Below are positions 1 to 6,049 of a stretch of 8,837 nucleotides of DNA, piece by piece. Origin of the DNA: UBA9410 sp036123635 (GTDB lineage Bacteria; Actinomycetota; Acidimicrobiia; Acidimicrobiales; MedAcidi-G1); NCBI GenBank assembly GCA_036123635.1, contig JAZADL010000112.1, forward strand, positions 1 through 8,837, in the 5' to 3' direction. Every line of letters starts with the position of its first letter. Within the stretch, counting starts at the first letter, position 1. Made by a program: the position numbers and the translations under genes. The notes under the pieces are model-generated. The model ran no database searches. It was not told the DNA's origin and worked only from the letters and a program-made list of their open reading frames with translations.

Positions 1-1
1 G

Positions 2-2404
2 ATCCAAGAGGAGATGGAGCAGTCGTTCCTCGACTACGCCATGTCGGTCATCGTGTCGCGGGCCCTACCCGACGCCCGCGACGGCTTGAAGCCCGTCCAC
101 CGTCGAATCCTCTGGGGGATGTACGACCTGGGGGCCCGGCCCGACCGACCGACCATGAAGTGCGCCCGGGTGACCGGCGAGGTCATGGGCAAGTACCACC
201 CGCACGGCGACCAGGCCATCTATGACGCCTTGGTGCGCATGGGCCAGGATTTCAGCCTCCGCCATCCGGTAGTCCACCCGAAGGGCAACTTTGGTTACTC
301 GCCTGACGACGCCGCGGCGGCTGCCCGCTACACCGAATGCCGCCTCGATCCCATCGCCCTACAACTTCTGGCGGGGATAGACGAGGACACGGTGGACTTC
401 GCCGACAACTACTCGGGCGAGTTCACCGAACCGGAAGTCCTCCCGGCCCGGTTCCCGAACCTGCTGGTCAACGGAAGCCAGGGCATCGCCGTAGGCATGG
501 CCACCAACATTCCCACCCACAACCTGGGAGAGGTGGTGGACGCCACGGTCCACCTGATCAACTACCCGGACGCCACGCCCGACGACCTCATGGCCCACCT
601 GCCAGCACCCGACTTCCCCACCGGGGCGCTCATCTTGGGCCGGGCCGGGATCCGCGACGCCTATCGGACCGGGCGGGGACAGGTCCGGATGCGAGCTCGG
701 ACCGACATCGAGGAGGGGCCACGGTCCAGCCGGATCGTGGTTACCGAGTTGCCGTACCAGGCCAGCCCCAACCTGATCATGTCCAAGATCCGGGACCTGG
801 TGGACGCCCGCGAGTTGGACGGCATTGCCGACGTCAACGACGAGTCAGCGCAGGGGTTGACCCGAATCGTGATCACTCTGAAACGCGACGCACCGGCCTT
901 GGTGATCCTGAACAACCTGTTTAAGCGAACCCCGCTGCAGACCACCTTCTCGGTCAACACCGTGGCGCTGGTGGACGACGTCCCCCGCACGCTGGACCTA
1001 CGCGAGATGCTGGTGGCCTACGTGGATCACCAGGTGGAGGTGGTACGACGCCGGAGCGAGTTCCGGTTGGGTCGGGCACGAGACGAGGCGCACACCACGG
1101 AAGGTCTACTCAAGGCCCTAGAGCGGATCGACGACGTGATTGCTCTGATCCGTGGTTCGGCCGACCGCCAGACGGCCCGAACCGGCCTGATGACCGATCC
1201 GTTCAAGTTCACCGAGATCCAGGCCAACCACATCCTGGACATGCAGTTGGTTCGCCTGACCCGACTGGGTCGCACCAACCTCGAGGAACGGATGGCCGAG
1301 CTCCGCGAGATCATCACCGAACTGGAGGCCATTCTGGCCGACGAGAGTCGTCTGCTTTCCGTGATCAAGGACGAACTAGTTGCGATCCGGGCCAACCATG
1401 CCACCCCCCGACGCAGCGAGATCATCCACGACCCGGGTGAACTGGACATCGAGGACCTTATTGACGACGAAGAACTGGTCTTCGCCATGAGTGCCGCGGG
1501 TTACGTGAAGACCATGTCGACGTCGGCGTTCCGGACCCAGGGCCGCGGCGGGAAGGGCGTCACGGGCGCCAAACTCAAGGACGAGGACGCGGTGTCACAC
1601 CTGATCCACACCACGGCACACGCCTACCTGCTGTTCTTCTCGACCCGGGGGCGGGTTTACCGCCTAAAGGCCCACGAAGTTCCGACGGCCAGCCGCACGG
1701 CCCGGGGAACTTCCATCATGAACCTGCTACCCCTCCAGCCCGATGAGCGAATCCAGGCCGTCATCGACACCCGGGACTACGAATCAAATCGCTTCCTGTT
1801 CTTCGCTACCCGCAGTGGCCGAGTCAAGAAGACCCGCTTCACGGCCTACGACTCATCGTTAAAGGCCGGCCTGATAGCCGTGCGGCTGAATGACGGCGAC
1901 GAGCTGGTGGCCGTGGTGCCAACCAGCGGATCGGACGACCTGTTCCTCGTGTCCCGAACCGGTCAGACGCTACGGATCGACGAGAACGACGTTCGGGCCA
2001 TGGGTCGAGACGCCGCCGGCGTGGCGGGTATGAAGTTCCGTGGCGACGACGATCTGGTCTCGTGCTGTGTGGCCCGAAAAGACGCCACCATCTTGCACCT
2101 CACCACCGAGGGTTATGGCAAACGCACGGCACTCGACGAGTTTGGTACCAAGGGCCGAGCCGGGCTGGGGGTCCGCGGGATCCGGATCACTGATGACCGT
2201 GGCTCAGTAGCCGGAGCTCTGATAGTCGGCGAAGGCGACGACCTGTTCGCCGTAACGACCGCCGGGATGATTATCCGGATGCCGGCTGCCGAGATCTCGG
2301 TCCAGGGTCGGGACGCCACCGGGGTCCGAGTCGTGTCGCCTGGTGACGGCCAGGAGGTGACTGCCGTGTCGCCCGCACCGCCCGAGGACCTGGTGGTCGA
2401 CTGA
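2..2404 (+). CDS. gyrA: DNA gyrase subunit A, 5' end cut off by the window
   Basis: GyrA is the breakage-reunion subunit of the GyrA2GyrB2 type II topoisomerase that introduces negative supercoils. The frame is open from base 2 (IQEE before the Met at base 14), matching the usual GyrA lead-in to SFLDYAMSVIVSRALPD, so that Met is internal and a few N-terminal residues lie off the window. Numbering from it, the DNA-gate motif KYHPHGD is at 60-66, the catalytic Tyr is Y106 in ARYTECR, and the C-terminal beta-pinwheel starts near 490. The GyrA box at 509-515 reads QGRGGKG (classical QRRGGKG), which favours gyrase over topoisomerase IV. The residue equivalent to E. coli Ser83 is Gln67. The segment before the catalytic Tyr also differs from the common form: HPKGNFGYSPDD instead of DGxGNFGSxDGD. 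There is no long acidic tail. Downstream DUF3566 and tRNA-Ile genes repeat the actinobacterial gyrA neighbourhood. Confidence 0.97.
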   Translation: MQEEMEQSFLDYAMSVIVSRALPDARDGLKPVHRRILWGMYDLGARPDRPTMKCARVTGEVMGKYHPHGDQAIYDALVRMGQDFSLRHPVVHPKGNFGYSPDDAAAAARYTECRLDPIALQLLAGIDEDTVDFADNYSGEFTEPEVLPARFPNLLVNGSQGIAVGMATNIPTHNLGEVVDATVHLINYPDATPDDLMAHLPAPDFPTGALILGRAGIRDAYRTGRGQVRMRARTDIEEGPRSSRIVVTELPYQASPNLIMSKIRDLVDARELDGIADVNDESAQGLTRIVITLKRDAPALVILNNLFKRTPLQTTFSVNTVALVDDVPRTLDLREMLVAYVDHQVEVVRRRSEFRLGRARDEAHTTEGLLKALERIDDVIALIRGSADRQTARTGLMTDPFKFTEIQANHILDMQLVRLTRLGRTNLEERMAELREIITELEAILADESRLLSVIKDELVAIRANHATPRRSEIIHDPGELDIEDLIDDEELVFAMSAAGYVKTMSTSAFRTQGRGGKGVTGAKLKDEDAVSHLIHTTAHAYLLFFSTRGRVYRLKAHEVPTASRTARGTSIMNLLPLQPDERIQAVIDTRDYESNRFLFFATRSGRVKKTRFTAYDSSLKAGLIAVRLNDGDELVAVVPTSGSDDLFLVSRTGQTLRIDENDVRAMGRDAAGVAGMKFRGDDDLVSCCVARKDATILHLTTEGYGKRTALDEFGTKGRAGLGVRGIRITDDRGSVAGALIVGEGDDLFAVTTAGMIIRMPAAEISVQGRDATGVRVVSPGDGQEVTAVSPAPPEDLVVD

Positions 2405-2652
2405 CCTTCAGAGATCGAGCCCACCGGCTGATGGGGGTACTCCTGGCTCCCAGACGCTTTTCAAGACCAATCTCCCCTGGCAACACACCGAGGAGGGAAC
2501 CTCGGGAAACCGGTGCTGGGCAGGTACTAGCTCCGGACTGTTCATCCTGACTTTGGCAAAGTCCTAGGTACCAGGGAATGGAAGCGGTCAATGGCCGTGT
2601 TGTGCGACCGCGACCGGTGGCATGCCGACGGTGACCCCTAGACTCCCGGCCC
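2405..2652. other. Intergenic region after gyrA with nested inverted repeats
   Basis: No convincing gene is seen in these 248 bases. They hold several inverted repeats. GCCCACCGG (2419-2427) can pair with CCGGTGCTGGGC (2510-2521) with a small bulge, enclosing a perfect hairpin CCGAGG/CCTCGG (2488-2505, six-base loop). Next, GGTACTAG (2523-2530) can pair with CTAGGTACC (2564-2572, one bulged base), enclosing GACTTT-GGC-AAAGTC (2549-2563). None is followed by a T-run, so a standard intrinsic terminator is not shown. The region could be the gyrA 3' UTR, a factor-dependent terminator or an unannotated structured RNA. Pairing was found by eye. Confidence 0.45.
2639..2644 (+). promoter_or_regulatory. 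Probable -10 box of a leaderless promoter for the DUF3566 gene
   Basis: TAGACT fits the actinobacterial TANNNT -10 pattern and ends eight bases before the GTG at 2653, which would place the transcription start on or next to the start codon. No purine-rich Shine-Dalgarno site lies between. No good -35 box is visible. Inferred from spacing only. Confidence 0.5.
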
Positions 2653-3450
2653 GTGGCCGACGACCAGATCGAGGGTTCGTCCCTAGACGACAGGTCGGAC
2701 GACGGGCCGCTGGATTCCGGCGACGCCGTTACGGCAGGGGAACGGGAAGAATCGCCCCGTACTTCGGATGGCCCACCGACCACCGAATCCTCGGCTGACC
2801 TTCTGGCCCGCCGGTTCGGTGACAGCGAGGAGGAGCCGGTCGATGATGGGGGCCTACACCCCGACCCAGTTTTTAGCGACGACCGGGTGTCTCGCCGGCC
2901 CCGGTTAGTCCGCCGACCTAACCGCGATCGGGCCCCCAAGGTCCGACGACCGAGTCGTGAACCTCAGGGGCTAGGAGAGTCCCAGACGCCTTCGGGCGGC
3001 TATCGGGTGCGTCGAGTCCGGCGCCTCGTCCGCCACGTCGAGCCGTGGTCGATGCTCAAGGTCTGTCTCGTTTTCTATCTATGCGTCTGGGGCCTTCTGG
3101 TCATTGCTACCAAGATGCTGTGGAGTGCGGCCGACGAGGCAGGGACTATCGCCAAGATCGAATCGTTCGTGGAGGAGTTGTTTGCTCTGGAGTCGTTTGA
3201 GTTTGACTCGGCCCAGATCTTCCGAATCTTTGTTCTGGGTGGCCTTGTTGTAGTGGTGGGCGGTATCGGAATCACCGTGGTCCTGACGGTGCTATTCAAC
3301 CTGATCAGTGATCTGACCGGAGGTGTCCGGTTCACGATGATCGAGGAAGAGACGGCGGTTCGGCAGCGTCGGCTGCGTCGCGGCGATGTCCTAGTTGACC
3401 CGGCGGAGGTACCGTCAGGTGGGCCTAGTCCGCCGCCGACCAGCGGGTAG
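2653..3450 (+). CDS. DUF3566 family two-helix membrane protein (Rv0007-like)
   Basis: This 265-residue protein starts at GTG. Residues 1-115 are low complexity and probably disordered, acidic at first (many D, E, S, G, P) and then basic (R/K-rich from about 78 to 128). Two hydrophobic helices follow, about 134-157 (from MLKVCLVFYL to KMLW) and about 192-217. Between them lies a short segment with the amphipathic stretch SFVEELFALESFEF. The tail is charged and ends in a Pro/Ser/Gly-rich stretch. A basic RRVRRLVRHVEPWS lead-in before the first helix, the central spacer and FNLISDLTGGV after the second helix are typical of DUF3566, an actinobacterial family of unknown function encoded just after gyrA. 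The basic N-terminal half is expected in the cytoplasm, with both termini inside. The start is supported by the TANNNT box eight bases upstream. Its role is unknown; a link to the cell envelope or division is sometimes suggested for the family but nothing here shows it. Confidence 0.85.
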   Translation: MADDQIEGSSLDDRSDDGPLDSGDAVTAGEREESPRTSDGPPTTESSADLLARRFGDSEEEPVDDGGLHPDPVFSDDRVSRRPRLVRRPNRDRAPKVRRPSREPQGLGESQTPSGGYRVRRVRRLVRHVEPWSMLKVCLVFYLCVWGLLVIATKMLWSAADEAGTIAKIESFVEELFALESFEFDSAQIFRIFVLGGLVVVVGGIGITVVLTVLFNLISDLTGGVRFTMIEEETAVRQRRLRRGDVLVDPAEVPSGGPSPPPTSG

Positions 3451-3477
3451 TCAGGGTTCGGACCCCGGGGATACCGT
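3448..3477 (+). promoter_or_regulatory. Possible tRNA-Ile promoter
   Basis: TACCGT at 3472-3477 fits TANNNT and would start transcription about five bases before the tRNA at 3490. TAGTCA at 3448-3453, overlapping the DUF3566 stop codon, matches four of six bases of TTGACA at an 18-base spacing. The -35 match is weak, and read-through from upstream is possible. Confidence 0.3.
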
Positions 3478-3489
3478 TCCGGGTTCTGC

Positions 3490-3563
<74 letters not shown>

Positions 3564-3568
3564 CGTCT

Positions 3569-3706
3569 ATGGAGGTCATCAGACGAACTCTCGTCGCCAT
3601 CTCGGTGGCTGCCGCAGTCGCCGGGACCCTAAGGCTCCGTGGTGGGGCTGGGATCACCCGCCGGTCGGGCGGCTGGCGGCTCCTATCCGGTCCGGAACGC
3701 CGCTGA
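3569..3706 (+). CDS. Small membrane-anchored protein of 45 residues, unknown function, coupled to the next gene
   Basis: The frame gives 45 residues: a start MEVIRR, a hydrophobic stretch at about 7-20 (TLVAISVAAAVAGTL) long enough for a short membrane anchor, then a basic, Gly-rich tail with a GGWRLL motif near 34-39. The stop TGA shares its A with the ATG of the next gene (TGATG), which suggests translational coupling. About three quarters of third codon positions are G or C, as expected for a gene here. Against it: there is no Shine-Dalgarno site before the ATG (a GGAGG lies just inside the ORF), no TANNNT box at leaderless spacing, and another plus frame is also open. The start lies only five bases after tRNA-Ile, so translation would need a tRNA-processed transcript or another entry route. 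No family is recognised. Confidence 0.45.
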   Translation: MEVIRRTLVAISVAAAVAGTLRLRGGAGITRRSGGWRLLSGPERR

Positions 3707-4701
3707 TGCGCGTCGCTGTGCTGGGTGCGGGGGCTGTGGGGTCGCGGGTGGTTCGCCAACTGCTTAGCACCGACGCCGTAGACCGCATCGTCCTACGCGA
3801 CACGTCAGCCGAACGCCTAGCTCAGGTGTCGCGCTCGTTGGGGGAACGGGTGGAGTTGGAACACCACCCGTTCCCATCCGACCTAGAGGCCGATGCCGTA
3901 GTCGTGGCCACCCCCAGGGGAACCCAACTGGAGGCTGTAGAGGCGGCCATCCAGGCTCGTAGGCCGGCCGTGCTGGTAGGCAACGGGCTCGCCGAGACGA
4001 TCGCCGTCCTACACCTAGCCGGCGCGGCGGCTCAGGCCGGGGTCCCGGTGGTTGTCGGGGCTGGCTTTGCCCCCGGATTCAGCTGTGTCCTGGCTGCCCA
4101 CGGGCGATCCTGGTTTGACACCGTCAGAGAGATGCACATCTCCAAGGCGGGTACCGGTGGGCCAGCCTGTGCCCTGGTACACCACCGTGCTCTAAGCCGC
4201 CATTCCTACGACTGGCGTGAGGACGGTTGGGTTCGGCGTGCCGGGGGCTCGGGTCGGGAACTGGCCTGGTTCCCGGACCCGGTCGGTCCCCGCGATTGCT
4301 ACCGGGCGGCGCTGCCTGATCCCGTTCTCCTCCACCACGCCTTCCCCCAGGTGGAGCGGATTACCGCCCGGGTCGCTGCTACCCGTCGGGACCGGCTCAC
4401 GGCACCACTCCCCATGCTGTCCCCACCTCACGTGGAGGGCGGCAACGGGGCCATTCGAGTGGAGGTACGGGGTCGACGCGAAGGTGTGGAGGACGTGGTG
4501 GTGTTAGGCGCTACTGAACGTCCGGCGGTTGCTGCGGCGGCCGTAGCGGCCACCACCGTGGAGTGGTTGCTGGCCGACCGACACCTGGTGCGGGGGATGG
4601 TCGGGCTGGCCGAGATGGTCGAGCCGCTGGCCTTCCTCGACGACCTGGCTGATCGGGGGATCGAGGCTCAGGTTTTTGAGGGTGAGCGGTCGCTGGCCTG
4701 A
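3706..4701 (+). CDS. Saccharopine dehydrogenase-like NAD(P)-dependent oxidoreductase, substrate unknown
   Basis: The 331-residue protein opens with a Rossmann fold. The first strand is MRVAVLGAGAVGS, with the dinucleotide-binding glycines at 7, 9 and 12, and a second strand, IVLRD (28-32), follows as in saccharopine dehydrogenase and related folds. The segment VVVGAGFAPGFSCVLA (116-130) matches the G-x-x-PG turn that begins the substrate domain in that superfamily. The C-terminal part (about 249-327) has alternating strands and an Ala-rich helix, ending in the GMVGLAEMVEP and FLDDLADRGIEAQVFEGE pattern common to these proteins. No catalytic set assigns a substrate, so lysine metabolism should not be assumed. 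The ATG overlaps the stop of the 45-codon ORF by one base; no separate ribosome site is needed if the two are coupled. It converges with the phosphatase gene, 21 bases away. Confidence 0.75.
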   Translation: MRVAVLGAGAVGSRVVRQLLSTDAVDRIVLRDTSAERLAQVSRSLGERVELEHHPFPSDLEADAVVVATPRGTQLEAVEAAIQARRPAVLVGNGLAETIAVLHLAGAAAQAGVPVVVGAGFAPGFSCVLAAHGRSWFDTVREMHISKAGTGGPACALVHHRALSRHSYDWREDGWVRRAGGSGRELAWFPDPVGPRDCYRAALPDPVLLHHAFPQVERITARVAATRRDRLTAPLPMLSPPHVEGGNGAIRVEVRGRREGVEDVVVLGATERPAVAAAAVAATTVEWLLADRHLVRGMVGLAEMVEPLAFLDDLADRGIEAQVFEGERSLA

Positions 4702-4722
4702 GGCGGGGTGGACCGTCGGTGA

Positions 4723-5508
4723 TCAGGTACGGCCGACGAGGGCCAGTACCTGGGGGGCCAGAGCTGGGTTGGCGGCCAGGGCGTCGCCACCTTCGGCGGT
4801 AACTGTTCCTGACAGGTCGCAGAACAGGCCCCCGGCTTCCGGGAAGATGGTCAGCATGGGAGCCACGTCCCATCGGCTCACGACGGGGTCGACCATGGCG
4901 TCGGCCCGACCGGTAGCCACCAGGACGTAGCCGTAGGCGTCGCCCCAGGTTCGGATCACGGCGCCGCTCCCAACGAACGCGTCTAGGGCGGCAGCCGACG
5001 GCCAGTAGTCGACGCCGCTGGTCACGACGCACGCTCCTCGGAGATCGGCTCGGTCACCGACCCGCGCCGGTTCCCCGTCTACGAAGCACCCCCGCCCCCG
5101 GCCGGCCCATACACACTCATCCAGACCAGGAACGTTGATCACGCCGACGGCAGGGCCATAGTTGTCCTCGAGAGCAACAAGGTTGGCGTACAGCGGAACG
5201 CCGTGGATGAACGACTGAGTGCCGTCGATGGGGTCCAGGACCCAGGTGCGGTCCGAGGTCCCTGCGACGTCAGGCTCTTCTTCTCCGACCACCGAGTCGT
5301 CGGGGAAGGCTTCGGCAATCCGGTCCCTCAGGAGCCGCTCGGCCTCCCGGTCGGCGACGGTGACCGGGGTGCCGTCGCCCTTGCTCTCCACGTCCAGGTC
5401 GGTCCGGCGGAAGTACCGCAGGGTCAAAGTGCCGGCCTCCCGGGCGATCTGGACGGCAAAATCCACCAGAGCCGGGTCCACGGCCGGCCGGGGATCAGAT
5501 GCGGTCAT
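4723..5508 (-). CDS. hisN: Inositol monophosphatase family enzyme, probable histidinol-phosphatase
   Basis: This 261-residue Mg2+-dependent phosphatase carries the full family signature: DGTPVTVADREAE at 45-57, GEE at 75-77 (metal ligand Glu76), DPIDGTQSF at 92-100 (ligands Asp92, the Ile94 carbonyl and Asp95), and WDVAPM at 213-218 (ligand Asp214) followed by EAGG. The TQSFIHGVPLYANLVAL form after the DPIDGT motif, and WGDAYGYVLVATGRADAMVDP, resemble the HisN branch, which removes phosphate from L-histidinol phosphate in histidine synthesis. Inositol-1-phosphatase or another sugar-phosphate phosphatase remains possible, and no other his gene is in the window. The ATG is supported by a TAGGCT box six bases upstream, suggesting a leaderless message. 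Transcribed alone, towards the oxidoreductase gene. Confidence 0.85.
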   Translation of the reverse strand: MTASDPRPAVDPALVDFAVQIAREAGTLTLRYFRRTDLDVESKGDGTPVTVADREAERLLRDRIAEAFPDDSVVGEEEPDVAGTSDRTWVLDPIDGTQSFIHGVPLYANLVALEDNYGPAVGVINVPGLDECVWAGRGRGCFVDGEPARVGDRADLRGACVVTSGVDYWPSAAALDAFVGSGAVIRTWGDAYGYVLVATGRADAMVDPVVSRWDVAPMLTIFPEAGGLFCDLSGTVTAEGGDALAANPALAPQVLALVGRT

Positions 5509-5514
5509 CGCAGG

Positions 5515-5520
5515 AGCCTA
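5515..5520 (-). promoter_or_regulatory. Probable -10 box of a leaderless promoter for the hisN-like gene
   Basis: On the minus strand TAGGCT fits TANNNT and ends six bases before the ATG at 5508, the spacing of actinobacterial leaderless genes. No Shine-Dalgarno site fits in the gap and no -35 box is evident. Confidence 0.45.
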
Positions 5521-5565
5521 GGACCGGGTGTCCGGAGAGGGGGGGCTGGATAGGTGGATCTGGAC

Positions 5566-5642
5566 TGGCGCGCTCGGAGGGACTCGAACCCCCAACCTTC
5601 TGATCCGTAATCAGATGCTCTATCCAATTGGGCTACGAGCGC
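5566..5642 (-). tRNA. tRNA-Arg(ACG), CCA encoded
   Basis: On the minus strand the 74-base body has acceptor GCGCTCG/CGAGCGC, D arm GCCC...GAGC with one C-A mismatch common in this isoacceptor, anticodon stem TCTGA/TCAGA with loop TTACGGA, and T stem GGGGG/CCCTC with loop TTCGAGT. Discriminator G (5569) is followed by encoded CCA (5566-5568). Anticodon ACG (plus-strand 5606-5608) is expected to be deaminated to ICG by TadA and to read CGU, CGC and CGA. Confidence 0.96.
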
Positions 5643-5651
5643 AGGGAGCCG

Positions 5652-5679
5652 AGTTTAGGGGCGGCCCGGAAACCGTCCA
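5652..5679 (-). promoter_or_regulatory. Probable tRNA-Arg promoter
   Basis: On the minus strand TGGACG (5674-5679) matches four of six bases of TTGACA. It stands 16 bases before TAAACT (5652-5657), a TANNNT box that ends nine bases before the tRNA-Arg 5' end. This is the best -35/-10 pair seen in the window. It suggests tRNA-Arg can be transcribed independently of tRNA-Ser(GCT) upstream. Confidence 0.5.
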
Positions 5680-5711
5680 CCGCCGGTTGCTGGGACCTCG
5701 AGGGATTCGGA

Positions 5712-5804
5712 TGGCGGAGAGGGTGGGATTCGAACCCACGATGAGCTTTTGACCCATACTCCCTTAGCAGGGGAGCGCCTTCGACCAGACTCGGCCACCT
5801 CTCC
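5712..5804 (-). tRNA. tRNA-Ser(GCT), CCA encoded
   Basis: On the minus strand this class II tRNA has a 90-base body with acceptor GGAGAGG/CCTCTCC, D stem GCC/GGC, anticodon stem CTCCC/GGGAG with loop CTGCTAA, a long variable arm (ATGGGTC to AGCTCAT region) typical of serine tRNAs, and T stem GTGGG/CCCAC with loop TTCGAAT. Discriminator G is followed by encoded CCA. Anticodon GCT (plus-strand 5766-5768) reads AGC and AGU. Confidence 0.96.
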
Positions 5805-5814
5805 TCGGGCCCGG

Positions 5815-5820
5815 ATGTTA
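5815..5820 (-). promoter_or_regulatory. Probable -10 box for tRNA-Ser(GCT)
   Basis: TAACAT on the minus strand fits TANNNT and ends ten bases before the tRNA 5' end at 5804, implying a leader of about three bases. No clear -35 box at 16-18 bases. It lies in the 61-base gap shared with the divergent tRNA-Ser(TGA). Confidence 0.4.
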
Positions 5821-5852
5821 CCTGCGCCCCGGAGGCCATGGACCTCTGCCGA

Positions 5853-5858
5853 TACGCT
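5853..5858 (+). promoter_or_regulatory. Probable -10 box for tRNA-Ser(TGA)
   Basis: TACGCT fits TANNNT and ends seven bases before the tRNA at 5866, so transcription would begin at or within a base of the mature 5' end. No convincing -35 box was found. Confidence 0.4.
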
Positions 5859-5865
5859 GCGCGAC

Positions 5866-5953
5866 GGAGGGATGGCAGAGCGGACGATTGCGACGGTCTT
5901 GAAAACCGTTGAGCCTCACGGCTTCGGGGGTTCGAATCCCCCTCCCTCCGCCA
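5866..5953 (+). tRNA. tRNA-Ser(TGA), CCA encoded
   Basis: A class II cloverleaf with an 85-base body: acceptor GGAGGGA/TCCCTCC, anticodon stem ACGGT/ACCGT with loop CTTGAAA, a long variable arm (GAGCC ... GGCTTC), and T stem GGGGG/CCCCC with loop TTCGAAT. Discriminator G (5950) is followed by encoded CCA (5951-5953). Anticodon TGA (5900-5902) reads UCA and, by wobble, other UCN codons. Confidence 0.96.
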
Positions 5954-5958
5954 CCACT

Positions 5959-6040
5959 GGTAGTCGGTCACGGCAGGTCCTCACACCTCGGTGTGTGAGC
6001 CTGGATCCACGGCCTGGTGCAGCTGGCTCCGGCGACTACC
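5959..6040. terminator. Palindromic region between convergent tRNA-Ser(TGA) and pheA, possible bidirectional terminator
   Basis: GGTAGTCG (5959-5966) is the exact inverted repeat of CGACTACC (6033-6040), and CCA (5954-5956) and TGG (6043-6045) can add pairs beyond a two-base mismatch. Inside lie a hairpin CTCACAC/GTGTGAG with a six-base loop (5980-5999) and the palindrome TGGATCCA (6002-6009). The structure sits between the ends of two convergent genes, where a terminator for both is expected. No T-run follows on either strand, so intrinsic termination is not proven. Confidence 0.4.
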
Positions 6041-6049
6041 GCTGGTCAA

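Noticed and set aside
2440..2480. Minus-strand GGTCTTGAAAA similar to the anticodon arm of tRNA-Ser(TGA)
   Set aside because: No acceptor stem or T arm can be built around it, so it is not a tRNA or a clear tRNA remnant.
2430..2549. Plus-strand ORF of 39 codons in the gyrA-DUF3566 gap
   Set aside because: There is no ribosome site, no recognisable protein features, and the sequence is better explained by the inverted repeats there.
2500..2563. Resemblance to a cobalamin riboswitch core (GGGAA, CCGGTG, ACTGT in order)
   Set aside because: The CCCGC/B12-box part is absent, the spacing is wrong, and the downstream gene has no cobalamin link. A covariance-model search would settle it.
2271..2939. 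Minus-strand ORF of 222 codons across the gyrA-DUF3566 gap
   Set aside because: It is antisense to both flanking genes, rich in Arg, Ser and Pro, and shows no domain; a GC-driven shadow.
5528..5752. Plus-strand ORF of 74 codons containing GGTRTPNLLIRNQ and AERVGFEPTMSF
   Set aside because: It is the antisense translation of tRNA-Arg and part of tRNA-Ser(GCT), another frequent artefact.
5633..5971. Minus-strand ORF of 112 codons containing REGDSNPRSREAQ
   Set aside because: It covers the two tRNA-Ser genes in the wrong sense and is an artefact of the same type.
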